A stretch of 64,000 bases of DNA from Clostridium sp. MSJ-8. GTDB taxonomy: Bacteria > Bacillota > Clostridia > Clostridiales > Clostridiaceae. Shown here piece after piece: positions 29,852 to 39,526 of this stretch; within the stretch, counting starts at the first letter, position 1, and each line of letters begins with the position of its first letter. The notes under the pieces are model-generated. The model was not told where the DNA came from. It saw only the letters and a program-made list of their open reading frames with translations, and ran no database searches. The stretch spans positions 1-64,000 of the forward strand of contig NZ_JAHLQH010000047.1 of assembly GCF_018918325.1 (NCBI RefSeq), written 5' to 3'. Made by a program: the position numbers and the translations under genes.

Positions 29852-32800
29852 ATGAAGGGAAGAAAGTTTATTGCGTCTGTTGTTACAGCACTTATGATGA
29901 CTTCTGTATTTACTAATTTACCTATAAATGTACAGCAGGTATCAGCAGCTGCTGATTATTCATATTTAGACGCACAAGCATATAGTGGAACAGATTTAGG
30001 ATGCACATATACAAAATCAAAAACAACATTTAAGGTATGGGCACCTACAGCAAGTAAAGTTCAATTAAGAAGATACACTACTGGAAGTGATAGTGAAGCA
30101 GGTGCAAAAATTATTGCAACAGAAGATATGACTAAAGGAAGCAACGGAGTTTGGTCAATTCAGATAACAGGTGATATAAAGAATCAATATTACGAATATT
30201 TAGTTACACAAAATAATGAAGTAAATGAAACAGTAGATATATATGCAAAAGCAGTAGGTGTAAATGGAAATAGAGGAATGGTAGTAGACTTGGATAGCAC
30301 AGATCCAGCTGGATGGGATAATGATACATTTGTTAAATGTGAAGATCAAACTGATGCTATAGTATGGGAAAGCCATGTGAGAGATTTTTCTATAGATCCA
30401 AATTCTGGAATGAAGAATAAAGGAAAATATCTTGCTTATACTGAAAGAGGAACTACTCTTAATAATGCAGGAAAGACTAAGACTGGATTAGACTATCTTG
30501 TAGATTTAGGTATAACACATGTTCAATTAACACCAGTATATGATTATGGTTCTGTTGATGAAACAAAATTAGACCAAGACCAATATAACTGGGGTTATGA
30601 TCCAAAGAATTATAATGTTCCAGAAGGATCTTATTCTACAAATCCTTATGATGGAAATGTAAGAATAAAAGAATTTAAAGAAATGGTTCAATCATTACAC
30701 AGTGAAAATATTGGGGTTATAATGGATGTTGTATACAACCATACTTATGCTACAGAAGAATCATGGTTTAATAAGACTGTTTATGGATATTATTATAGAC
30801 ATAATAATAAGGGATTTGCTAATGGATCAGGCTGTGGTAATGAAACAGCAAGTGAAAGAGCAATGTATCAAAAATATATGATAGACTCATTAAAATATTG
30901 GATGACAGAATATCATATAGATGGTTTTAGATTTGACCTTATGGGAATACATGATGTAGATACTATGAATTTAATTAAGCAAGAATTACAAAAAATTAAT
31001 CCAGATGTTGTTATATATGGTGAGCCATGGAGTGCAGAAACTGTTGCAACATCAAAACCAACAGCTCTTCAAAGCAATATGGGATTAGTTGATGCAGAAG
31101 TTGGTGCATTTAATGATAAGATAAGAGATGCAATAAAAGGAAGTTGCTTCAATGCTAATGCAACAGGCTTTATACAAGGTGCATATGGATATGAAGAAGC
31201 TATTAAACAAGGAATTCAAGCTAATACTTCAGTTGCATCAGGTAATAAATGGTCTAAGCAACCATCACAAACAGTAACTTATGTTTCGGCACATGATAAC
31301 TATACATTGTATGATAAATTAATTAAGTCAGTTAAAGGTGGTAGTGGCTATGATAATTATTATGATGATTTAGCTGCTATGAATAAATTAGCTGGTGGTA
31401 TAGTTCTTACTTCTCAAGGTGTAGCATTTATGCAAGCTGGTGAAGAATTTGCAAGAACAAAATATGGTGAGGGTAACAGTTATAATTCTGCTACATCAGT
31501 TAATCAATTATCATGGAATAGAGTAGAACAATTTTCTAGCATAGTTAATTACTACAAGGGATTAATTGCAATAAGAAAAGCATATTCACCATTTACAGAT
31601 CCAACTAATACTTCTAATAAGACAATATACTTCTCATGGGGAGCAAGTTGCCCATCAGGAGTTGTAGCATATACAATGCAAAATAAGTTAAATCCAGATA
31701 ATGAATGGAATTATGTTGCAGTTATTCACAATTCAAATGCTAGTAGTAAACAAGTAACATTACAATCTGCATCAACTCTACCAGGTAAGTGGGTTGTTAT
31801 TGCAGACGGACAAACTGCTGGTGTTGAAAAATTATCAGAAGTTAATAGTAATACAATAACAGTTCCTGCAAGAAGTACTATGGTGTTAGTAGATTCAACA
31901 AGCTTCTATGCTCATCCTGTTAATGAAAAAGGAACTGTAGTAGTTAAATATGTAGATGCCAAAACAGGAAAAGAAATAGCAACTTCTACTACAAAGAAAG
32001 GTAATGTAGGTGAAAAATATACTACATCTCCTATAGATATAGAAGATTATGTATTATCAGAAACTCCAAGTAATGCTACAGGTATTTATGTAGAAGGAAC
32101 TACAACAGTAACATATAAATATACTCCAGATACAACTCCAAAGGGAACTGTAACAGTAAAATATATAGATAAGAGTACTAATAAAGAAATAGCAGATTCA
32201 ACTGTATTAACTGGTAAACAAGGAAAAGCCTATACTACAACTGCTAAAACTATAAAAGGATATACTTTAGATGAAACTTCATTACCAAGTAATGCGAGTG
32301 GAGTATATACATCAGGTAATCAAACAGTAACTTATTATTACAATGAAAAGGTAACTAAGAATTTAACAGTACATTATTATAATGCTAACAATTATGGAAC
32401 TGTTTATTTATATGCATATGATAAGCCAGGTGATGGTGCAACTGCTTATGTAGGAAAATGGCCAGGAACAAAGATGGCTGATGAAGGTTCAGGATGGTGG
32501 TCATATGAAGTTGATGATCATGAAGAAGGATATATAATATTTAACAATGGAGGGACACTTCAAGAACCAGCAGCAAAACAAGATGGTTATATAGCAGAAG
32601 GTGAAGTTTGGATAAAAAATGGTGTAGTATATGATCATAATCCAGATGTTAAATATGGAAAAGTAATTGTAAAATATGTAGATAAAGCAACTAATAAAGA
32701 AATAGCAAAATCAACAACTATGACAGGAGTTGTTGGAAAACAATATACAACTACAGCAAAGAATATTGATGGATACAAATTATCAGTAAAACCTTTGAAT

Positions 32801-33424
32801 GCTACAGGTTTATATACATCTTCAGATATAACAGTAACATATGTATATGCAAAAGAAGAAATTGCAGAACCACTTAAAATAACATCTACTAAAGCAACAT
32901 CAAAAGATAATTATGTTGGAACAAAGATAACACTATCAACTACTTCAACTGGTGGGGTAGGTACACTTAAATATAGATTTGTTGTAAAATCAGGAAGCAA
33001 ATATGTGTTTACTAAAGATTTCTCAACAGCTAAGTCAGTATCATGGACTCCAACTGCAGCTGGAAATTATACATTGTATTATAAAGTTCAGGATGAAGCA
33101 GGAACAATAGTATATAAGACTGCAAAAGTTACAATAAAAGAAAAACCAGTAGAACAGTTAGCAATTAATGATTATTCTGCAAATATATCATCTATGGGAA
33201 CAATAAAAATAGGAAGATTTGTTATAAGTGCTACTGGAGAAGGTAATTTACAATATAGATTTGTTGTACAAAAAAATGGTAAGAATGTATTTGTACAAAA
33301 GTATTCAGATAAGAATTATTCATTATGGATACCAGAAGGAGCTGGAACTTATAAGATTTTCTTTAAAGTTAAAGATTCTACAGGCAAAGAAATATATAAG
33401 ACAAAGACAGTAACTGTTAAATAG
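29852..33424 (+). CDS. Secreted type I pullulanase with MucBP, CBM26-like and Y_Y_Y-like domains
   Basis: 1190 residues. Hydrolyses alpha-1,6 branches. Signal peptide (~1-34), CBM48-like domain (~43-140, TTFKVWAPTASKVQL), GH13_14 catalytic domain (~165-640) with the type I pullulanase signature YNWGYDP near 244, nucleophile Asp362 (GFRFDLMG) and acid/base Glu391 (YGEPWSA). Then two MucBP-like repeats (~693-758, 764-831; VKYVDAKTGKEIA and VKYIDKSTNKEIA), a CBM26-like module (~833-930), a third MucBP-like repeat (~933-1005) and two triple-tyrosine-like repeats. MucBP domains are known from mucus- and surface-binding proteins; their presence in a pullulanase suggests attachment to surfaces. Third gene of the amylase operon. 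Confidence 0.9.
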   Translation: MKGRKFIASVVTALMMTSVFTNLPINVQQVSAAADYSYLDAQAYSGTDLGCTYTKSKTTFKVWAPTASKVQLRRYTTGSDSEAGAKIIATEDMTKGSNGVWSIQITGDIKNQYYEYLVTQNNEVNETVDIYAKAVGVNGNRGMVVDLDSTDPAGWDNDTFVKCEDQTDAIVWESHVRDFSIDPNSGMKNKGKYLAYTERGTTLNNAGKTKTGLDYLVDLGITHVQLTPVYDYGSVDETKLDQDQYNWGYDPKNYNVPEGSYSTNPYDGNVRIKEFKEMVQSLHSENIGVIMDVVYNHTYATEESWFNKTVYGYYYRHNNKGFANGSGCGNETASERAMYQKYMIDSLKYWMTEYHIDGFRFDLMGIHDVDTMNLIKQELQKINPDVVIYGEPWSAETVATSKPTALQSNMGLVDAEVGAFNDKIRDAIKGSCFNANATGFIQGAYGYEEAIKQGIQANTSVASGNKWSKQPSQTVTYVSAHDNYTLYDKLIKSVKGGSGYDNYYDDLAAMNKLAGGIVLTSQGVAFMQAGEEFARTKYGEGNSYNSATSVNQLSWNRVEQFSSIVNYYKGLIAIRKAYSPFTDPTNTSNKTIYFSWGASCPSGVVAYTMQNKLNPDNEWNYVAVIHNSNASSKQVTLQSASTLPGKWVVIADGQTAGVEKLSEVNSNTITVPARSTMVLVDSTSFYAHPVNEKGTVVVKYVDAKTGKEIATSTTKKGNVGEKYTTSPIDIEDYVLSETPSNATGIYVEGTTTVTYKYTPDTTPKGTVTVKYIDKSTNKEIADSTVLTGKQGKAYTTTAKTIKGYTLDETSLPSNASGVYTSGNQTVTYYYNEKVTKNLTVHYYNANNYGTVYLYAYDKPGDGATAYVGKWPGTKMADEGSGWWSYEVDDHEEGYIIFNNGGTLQEPAAKQDGYIAEGEVWIKNGVVYDHNPDVKYGKVIVKYVDKATNKEIAKSTTMTGVVGKQYTTTAKNIDGYKLSVKPLNATGLYTSSDITVTYVYAKEEIAEPLKITSTKATSKDNYVGTKITLSTTSTGGVGTLKYRFVVKSGSKYVFTKDFSTAKSVSWTPTAAGNYTLYYKVQDEAGTIVYKTAKVTIKEKPVEQLAINDYSANISSMGTIKIGRFVISATGEGNLQYRFVVQKNGKNVFVQKYSDKNYSLWIPEGAGTYKIFFKVKDSTGKEIYKTKTVTVK

Positions 33425-33432
33425 CTAATATA

Positions 33433-33469
33433 AATAAAGAAGAGGATAGTAGTCATTCTCTTCTTTATT
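33433..33469 (+). terminator. Hairpin after pullulanase
   Basis: AATAAAGAAGAGGA and TTCTCTTCTTTATT form a 14-bp stem with one mismatch. Its descending arm is T-rich, so it could terminate the operon, though a clean T run is missing. Confidence 0.55.
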
Positions 33470-33529
33470 ATAAAAAATGTTATAAAAAATTTATAAATTT
33501 AAATTTTTAGTAATTTTATTAAAAAAAGG

Positions 33530-33558
33530 TTTACATAAATGTTTGAAAACGTTATAAT
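33530..33558 (+). promoter_or_regulatory. Promoter with overlapping cre-like operator
   Basis: TTTACA (33530-33535), 17-bp spacer, TATAAT (33553-33558). The sequence TGAAAACGTTATAA (33544-33557) matches the catabolite-responsive element and covers the -10 box, so binding would block polymerase. Confidence 0.7.
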
Positions 33559-33612
33559 ATTATTGTAATAAAATGTTGTATTTATTTTTTGAAGATAATA
33601 GGGGGGATTCAT

Positions 33613-35775
33613 ATGAAGAAATCAACTAAAAAGTTGATTAGCCTAGTTACAACAGCAGTTGTAGCGTCAGGATTATTTACGTCAATATCAGGAGATGTAA
33701 CTGCTAATGCAGATACAGGATTAGAATCAATATTAGATAATGGTTATTATGCTACTAACCCAAATGGTGGTGTAGGTAAGAATAAGACAATAACAATTGA
33801 TGGAAGTTTTAGTGATTGGTCAGAAGATATGCTTATAGCACAGGGTGTTGCTAACGATGATCCACGTGCATTTAGAGGATGTCATGAAGGACCAGTTTAT
33901 GATAGTTATGCGTTATATGCTGCATGGGATAACGATAACTTATATTTAATGTGGCAATTTGTAAACGTTACTGATGTAGTCGCTCCAGAACAAGGTTATC
34001 CTATATCAGATAATGGTAAGCCATGGAATGGTAATATGCCTATAATGTTAGCACTTGATACAGGTAGTGGAGATTATACTGATGGTACAGCTTCAGATGG
34101 TAAGTCAGTATGGGGATTGAATACAAACTTTACTACTAATGTTGATAAAGTTGTATGTTTTTCATCTAAACCAGGTGTAGGTGAACCAGCTATATTCTCA
34201 AGTGTTAATGGTAAGCTTGATTATGGTACTTGTTTATCATTCAAGGATGCAGGTGTACAATACAAATATGGAGATGGCTTCTTAGGTTCTACTCTATATG
34301 GTATAAACAATAATGGATTTAAAGGATATGTACCATCAGATTTAGCTAATCCTTCAGCTGATTGGGTTAACATGTTAGACAAAGGACACAGTACTAGTCA
34401 AGATACAATGTATGAAATGTCTATTCCATTAGATGCTTTAGGTATCTCAAAAGATTACTTAGAGAATAATGGTATAGGTGTTATGCAGATAAGTACATTT
34501 GGAGCATCTGGAATGAATTCAGTTCCTATGGATCCAACATTCTTAGATAATGCTACAAAAGCATATAGTGCTGATGATTCTACTTCAGGTGAAAAGGAAG
34601 ATGTAGATAATGTAACAGTTCCATTAGCTAGAGTAGGTAAGGAAAGTGGAGGAGAAGTAACTAATCCTAAGATATCTTCATTAACTGCAAACAAAACATC
34701 TGTTAAAGTTAATGAATCAGTTAAATTTACAACTGCAGCTTCAGGTGGTACAGGATCTCTATCATACAAATATGAGATAGATGGAAATACTGTAAGAGAT
34801 TTTTCAAGTGCTTCTTCATATACTTGGACACCAACTAAAGAAGGAACTTATGATGTAAAGGTAACAGTAAAGGATTCAAATGGAAAACAAGCTACTAAGA
34901 ATATGAGTTATGTAGTTGAAAAAGAAGACGAACAAGTAGAATTAACATTAGATAGCTATAAGACAAGCTTAGCTAGTCCACAAGAAATTGGTAAGAGTAT
35001 CGTATTAAGTGCTTCAGCTACAGGTAATGGAACAATAAATTACAGATTTGTAGCACAAAAAAATGGTAAGACAACATTTGCACAAGCTTTTTCAACTAAG
35101 AAAACAGCAACATGGACTCCAACTGAAGCAGGTACTTACACACTTTATTTTAAAGCAAAAGATTCAACAGGCAAAACTGTATCTAAGACAATGAAATATA
35201 CTATAAAAGAACCACAAGTAACATTAGCTATAAAATCAGCAACAACAGCTGTTAAGAGCCCACAAACAGTAGGTACAGCTATTAAGATGAGTACTGTTGC
35301 TGAAGGACAAGGAACATTAAAATACAGATTTGTAGCTCAAAAGAATGGTAAAACAACATTTGTTAAAGATTACTCAACTGCAAGTTCAGTAACATGGACT
35401 CCAACTGAAGCAGGTACTTATAAATTAACATTCAAAGTAAAGGATTCTACTGGAAAATCAGTTTACAAAGTAGTTAATTATGTAGTAGAAGAATCACAAG
35501 AACTTAAGATTAATTCAATAAAAACTAATTATGCTAGTCCTCAAGCAGCAGGAAAAACAATAAAGATAACTGCTAATGCAAGTGGAGCAAAAAATTTACA
35601 ATATAGATTCTGGGCATATGATAGATTTGGCAATTGGACAGTTATACAAGATTTCTCATCTAAGAATTATGTAAATTGGAAAGCAGCATCTGAAGGAAAT
35701 TATATTATATGGGTAGATGTAAAAGATTCAAATGATAATTGTGAAAGTAGTTTCATCTCTTATGTAATTAAATAG
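33613..35775 (+). CDS. Secreted non-catalytic carbohydrate-binding protein with four Y_Y_Y-like repeats
   Basis: 720 residues, no glycosidase motif. Signal peptide (~1-34), an N-terminal domain (~50-345) opening ITIDGSFSDWSEDML and ALYAAWDNDNLYLMWQF, which resembles the CBM9/DOMON-type beta-sandwich found on extracellular sugar-binding proteins, then four ~90-residue triple-tyrosine-like repeats shared with the neighbouring amylases. The last repeat (RFWAYDRFGNWTVIQDFS) is a divergent type shared with the last repeats of the amylases at 22478 and 35997. ATG at 33613 follows GGGGGGA. Its own promoter and cre-like site suggest separate control. Likely role: starch binding or bringing the enzymes together; this is inference. 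Confidence 0.8.
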   Translation: MKKSTKKLISLVTTAVVASGLFTSISGDVTANADTGLESILDNGYYATNPNGGVGKNKTITIDGSFSDWSEDMLIAQGVANDDPRAFRGCHEGPVYDSYALYAAWDNDNLYLMWQFVNVTDVVAPEQGYPISDNGKPWNGNMPIMLALDTGSGDYTDGTASDGKSVWGLNTNFTTNVDKVVCFSSKPGVGEPAIFSSVNGKLDYGTCLSFKDAGVQYKYGDGFLGSTLYGINNNGFKGYVPSDLANPSADWVNMLDKGHSTSQDTMYEMSIPLDALGISKDYLENNGIGVMQISTFGASGMNSVPMDPTFLDNATKAYSADDSTSGEKEDVDNVTVPLARVGKESGGEVTNPKISSLTANKTSVKVNESVKFTTAASGGTGSLSYKYEIDGNTVRDFSSASSYTWTPTKEGTYDVKVTVKDSNGKQATKNMSYVVEKEDEQVELTLDSYKTSLASPQEIGKSIVLSASATGNGTINYRFVAQKNGKTTFAQAFSTKKTATWTPTEAGTYTLYFKAKDSTGKTVSKTMKYTIKEPQVTLAIKSATTAVKSPQTVGTAIKMSTVAEGQGTLKYRFVAQKNGKTTFVKDYSTASSVTWTPTEAGTYKLTFKVKDSTGKSVYKVVNYVVEESQELKINSIKTNYASPQAAGKTIKITANASGAKNLQYRFWAYDRFGNWTVIQDFSSKNYVNWKAASEGNYIIWVDVKDSNDNCESSFISYVIK

Positions 35776-35783
35776 AAGATTAT

Positions 35784-35832
35784 AAAAAGAACTGTTGGAT
35801 TTGTTTTTTAAGATCCAACAGTTCTTTTTATT
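35784..35832 (+). terminator. Terminator after the carbohydrate-binding protein
   Basis: AAAAAGAACTGTTGGAT and ATCCAACAGTTCTTTTT make a perfect 17-bp stem ending in a T run. Confidence 0.9.
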
Positions 35833-35926
35833 CTAAAGAAAATTATATAATGTAAATTAGATATTAATATAAAAAGTAAATTATACATAAAAAATATATA
35901 AAGTTCAAAAAAAATTCAAAAATATA

Positions 35927-35980
35927 TTGTAAAGGTTATCACAATATTGTATAATAATTCTAGTAATGGTTTACCATATT
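35927..35980 (+). promoter_or_regulatory. Promoter with cre-like site and second palindrome
   Basis: TTGTAA (35927-35932), 17-bp spacer, TATAAT (35950-35955). TGTAAAGGTTATCA (35928-35941) resembles a catabolite-responsive element with the central CG changed to GG and overlaps the -35 box. Further down AATGGTTTACCATATT (35965-35980) contains the palindrome ATGGT-TT-ACCAT, a second possible operator, just before the ribosome site. Confidence 0.55.
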
Positions 35981-35996
35981 AAGGGGGATATAAATT

Positions 35997-38900
35997 ATGG
36001 TTAAGAAATCTAAAAAATTTATAAGTATTGTTATGACATTAGCTGTAGTGTCGGGATTTACATTTACGTGTATTCCTGCATATGAAACAAAAGCTGCTAC
36101 ATCTGTTTCAGTAAATGAATCTGAAACATATAGTAGTAACATAATGACAGCTATACAAAGTGAAACAACAACATATTTAGGAACTAATTATGGGTTATGT
36201 GATAATATTCAAGATGGTACAATTCTTCATTGTTGGTCATGGTCATGTAATACAATAAAAGCTAATATGAAGGATATTGCGGAAGCGGGATATACAGCTG
36301 TACAAACTTCTCCTATTAATAATATTAATGAAAGTTGTACAACAATGAAACTTATGGGGAATTCAGATGATGGTTCTGATGGAGCATGGTGGTGGTATTA
36401 TCAACCCACTAATTGGAAGATAGGAAACTATGTATTAGGTTCTAGGGATGATTTTAAGGCTATGTGTGCAGAAGCAGAGAAGTATGGTATAAAAGTCATA
36501 GTGGATGTTGTACCTAACCATACTACTGGTAACGGATCTAAAGTAAGTCAAGAATTAATAAATGTAGCAGGAGGTTGGGATAAGTTATATCATTCTGGAT
36601 ATAATCAACCAATAAATGATTATAATGATAGATATCAATGTACATTACATGGATGCTCTAATGGTGGATTATATGATGTTAACACAGAAAATCCTGATTT
36701 CCAGAAGTATTTTGTTGAATATTTAAATGATTGTATTGATTGTGGAGCTGATGGTTTTAGATATGATACAGCAAAACATATAGGATTACCTTCTGATCCA
36801 GTTGATTCTAGAACATCTGCAAATGGTTGGCGTAATAACTTTTGGTCAGTAGCAACAGGTAAGGAATCTGTAGGGGGAGTAACATTAAAGGATAAGGATA
36901 GAATCTTCAATTATGGTGAGGTATTACAAGATAGAAATTGTAAGGAAACAGAATATGCACAATACGTTAGCTTAACAGCTAGTTCATATGGTGATAAATT
37001 GAGAGATAGAATTAGAAACAAGAGTTTTAATTCTGGAGATTTATTAGACTGGAGCCATCCAACTAATAATGGACGTAAATTAGTTACATGGGTTGAGTCA
37101 CACGATACTTATTGTAATGAAGGTGCATCTGCATGGATGAATGATTGGCAAATCAGAATGTGTTGGGCTGTAATAGCAGCTAGAGAAGATGGAACACCTT
37201 TATTCTTCAGTAGACCAGATGGATCTAATGGATGGTCTAATAGATGGGGTAAAAATGTATTAGGAGCAAAAGGTAATGATCAATTCAAAGATCCAGAAGT
37301 AGTAGCAGTTAATCAATTTAGAAATGCTATGGTAGGCCAAAATGAAAATATGACAAACTATGGTAGTAATCAAGTATTAGCAATAGAACGTGGTACAGGA
37401 AAAAATGCTGGAGTTACAATTATTAACTTAGGCGAAGATAAGAATTTAAATGGTACATCATCTAATTTAGCAGACGGAACATATTACGATAAAGTTTATA
37501 ACCAAAAATTCGTAGTATCTGGAGGAAAGTTTACAGAAGGAACTGCCAAGGGTGGAAAGATAACAGTATTATACGAAGGAAAAAATATAAGAACAATTCT
37601 TAAAGCTAGTAAGGAATCAAGCACATTTACAACAGATTCAATAGATATAACATTAAGTGCTCAGAATTGTACTAATGCAAAATATAAAATAGGCGATAAA
37701 GCTGCTGAAGCATTTACAGATGGACAATCGATAATTTTAGGTTCAGAATTAAAAGATGGAGAATCAATTAAGTTAACATTAACAGCAACTGATGCAGAGG
37801 GTAATCCTATTACAGAAACATATACTTATAAGAAAAAAGTTGTAGTATATAATGCAGGATATTTATATGCTGATAAAGTAAGTGGTTGGGGTGATATGTA
37901 TGCATATGTGTATAATGAAAGTTCAGGATCTGCAACTAAAATAGCTGAGTGGCCTGGAGTTAAGATGACATATAATTCAGAAGTAGATAGATATGAATAC
38001 AAATTACCAGAAGAATATCAAACAGCAAAAACTCAAGTAATATTTACAGATGGAAATAATCAAGTTCCTGCATCTAGAGAACCAGGCAAGTATTTTGAAG
38101 CAGGAAAGGCAATGCATTTTGATGGAAAATCAATAGCATTAGTAAATCCTACAGAAAATAAGATTATAAAATTATCAAGTGATGCTATATCATTTGACAA
38201 AGTTTCACCACAAGAAGAAGGAACAGCTATAAAGATTACTACTGCAAGTGCAACTGATGCTATAGGAACAGTATCTTATCAATTTGAGATAAATGGAGAA
38301 GTTGTTAAATCTTATTCATCTTCAAAAACATTTAATTGGACTCCTAACGAAGCAGGTAACTATACAATAAAAGTAATTGCTAAGGATTCAAAAGGACAGG
38401 CATCTGCAACAGCAAGTTATAAAATCACAGAAAAGATAGTGGTTTCAAAGCCAAAATTTACAAGCACAACTATAACATCAGATAATACTAATGTTGGAAC
38501 TCCAGTTAAAATATCAGCAAATGCTACTGGTGGAGAAGGAACATTAAAATATAGATTTGTAGTACAAAAATCAGGGAAATATGTATTTACTCAAGATTAT
38601 TCAACTAAGAAGACAGTAACATGGACACCAAAAGAAGCAGGAACTTATAAAGTTTATTACAAAGTAAAGGATGGAAATAATTCTGTTATAATGACAACTA
38701 AAACTTATACAGTTAAGTCAAATCCTATAACAATAACTCCATCTACAAGCGTATCTGAAGGTAAGGTTGGTGAAGTAGTAAATTTAAGTGTTGCTATAAA
38801 TGGAAGCACATCAGGATTACAATATAGATTTGTAGCACAAAAAGATGGAAAAACTACTTTTGCTCAAAATTATTCAACTAAGAAGACAGCAGCATGGACA

Positions 38901-39281
38901 CCAAAGGAAGCAGGAACTTATAAATTATACTTTAAAGTAAAAGATTCAGCAGGAAAAATAACAACAAAAACTATGAGTTTAGTTGTTAAGGATGCTAAGC
39001 CAGTATCTTTAACAGATGTTAAGTTTAGTAAAGAAAGTCCACAAGCAGTTGGAACTACAATAAAAATAACTGCAACAGGAAAATCTTCAGCTGATAATGT
39101 AGTATACTATAAAGTAAGTGTTCATGAAGGCGTAAATGGATGGAAAACATTAAAGAATTATTCTACTACAAACTATGTTAACTGGAAACCATCAACTAAG
39201 GGAACAGCTTATGTAATGGTTGAAGTTATGGATAGTGCAGGGGATTATGATTATCAAATGATTCCATATACAGTTAAATAG
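35997..39281 (+). CDS. Secreted alpha-amylase, GH13 (AmyE-like), with CBM26 and four repeats
   Basis: 1094 residues: signal peptide (~1-34), GH13 domain (~60-545), beta domain (~548-615), CBM26-type module (~619-719, WPGVKM and TTQVIF-like KTQVIFTDGNNQVPA), then four triple-tyrosine-like repeats. Catalytic residues: Asp257 (GFRYDTAKH), Glu308 (YGEVLQD), Asp370 (ESHDTY). Opening DGTILHCWSWSCNTIK marks it as a relative of the amylase at 26249, but their accessory repeats end in different types. TTAAGGGGGA ribosome site. Monocistronic: own promoter upstream and hairpin repeat copy 3 downstream. Confidence 0.92.
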   Translation: MVKKSKKFISIVMTLAVVSGFTFTCIPAYETKAATSVSVNESETYSSNIMTAIQSETTTYLGTNYGLCDNIQDGTILHCWSWSCNTIKANMKDIAEAGYTAVQTSPINNINESCTTMKLMGNSDDGSDGAWWWYYQPTNWKIGNYVLGSRDDFKAMCAEAEKYGIKVIVDVVPNHTTGNGSKVSQELINVAGGWDKLYHSGYNQPINDYNDRYQCTLHGCSNGGLYDVNTENPDFQKYFVEYLNDCIDCGADGFRYDTAKHIGLPSDPVDSRTSANGWRNNFWSVATGKESVGGVTLKDKDRIFNYGEVLQDRNCKETEYAQYVSLTASSYGDKLRDRIRNKSFNSGDLLDWSHPTNNGRKLVTWVESHDTYCNEGASAWMNDWQIRMCWAVIAAREDGTPLFFSRPDGSNGWSNRWGKNVLGAKGNDQFKDPEVVAVNQFRNAMVGQNENMTNYGSNQVLAIERGTGKNAGVTIINLGEDKNLNGTSSNLADGTYYDKVYNQKFVVSGGKFTEGTAKGGKITVLYEGKNIRTILKASKESSTFTTDSIDITLSAQNCTNAKYKIGDKAAEAFTDGQSIILGSELKDGESIKLTLTATDAEGNPITETYTYKKKVVVYNAGYLYADKVSGWGDMYAYVYNESSGSATKIAEWPGVKMTYNSEVDRYEYKLPEEYQTAKTQVIFTDGNNQVPASREPGKYFEAGKAMHFDGKSIALVNPTENKIIKLSSDAISFDKVSPQEEGTAIKITTASATDAIGTVSYQFEINGEVVKSYSSSKTFNWTPNEAGNYTIKVIAKDSKGQASATASYKITEKIVVSKPKFTSTTITSDNTNVGTPVKISANATGGEGTLKYRFVVQKSGKYVFTQDYSTKKTVTWTPKEAGTYKVYYKVKDGNNSVIMTTKTYTVKSNPITITPSTSVSEGKVGEVVNLSVAINGSTSGLQYRFVAQKDGKTTFAQNYSTKKTAAWTPKEAGTYKLYFKVKDSAGKITTKTMSLVVKDAKPVSLTDVKFSKESPQAVGTTIKITATGKSSADNVVYYKVSVHEGVNGWKTLKNYSTTNYVNWKPSTKGTAYVMVEVMDSAGDYDYQMIPYTVK

Positions 39282-39284
39282 AAT

Positions 39285-39438
39285 TTTAATAATTAATATC
39301 AAATATTATATGTTTTCATAAATAGCATAATTTCATTAAGGATTTCTAAATATAAAAAAAATTAAGTTAGCTAAATGTTGTAAACTCATTAATGTTCAAA
39401 CAGTACAACATTTTAAATGCTAACTTAATTTTTTTTAT
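39285..39438 (+). repeat. Nested hairpin repeat, copy 3, with left flank
   Basis: The hairpin core runs 39354-39438: outer arms AAAATTAAGTTAGC and GCTAACTTAATTTT pair perfectly, inner stem AATGTTGTA/TACAACATT. The 70 bp to its left (TATATGTTTTCATAAATAGC and surroundings) are nearly identical to the left flank of the copy at 48.2 kb and to 53.87-53.94 kb. The right side lacks the matching arm. Confidence 0.85.
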
Positions 39439-39526
39439 TACTTTTCTTCTTTAGAATTTGTTTAGAATTTATAGTTAATTTTATTTAAGTATCTAATGTA
39501 CTATAACCATTAAAGGAGTGGTTAGT

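Noticed and set aside
33228-33413. Frame inside the pullulanase end
   Set aside because: Out-of-frame shadow of the terminal repeat; no independent start signal.
22379-39281. Cellulosome-like dockerins or sortase signals on the starch enzymes
   Set aside because: All five C-termini end directly in the last beta repeat; no dockerin calcium loops, LPXTG or SLH motifs.
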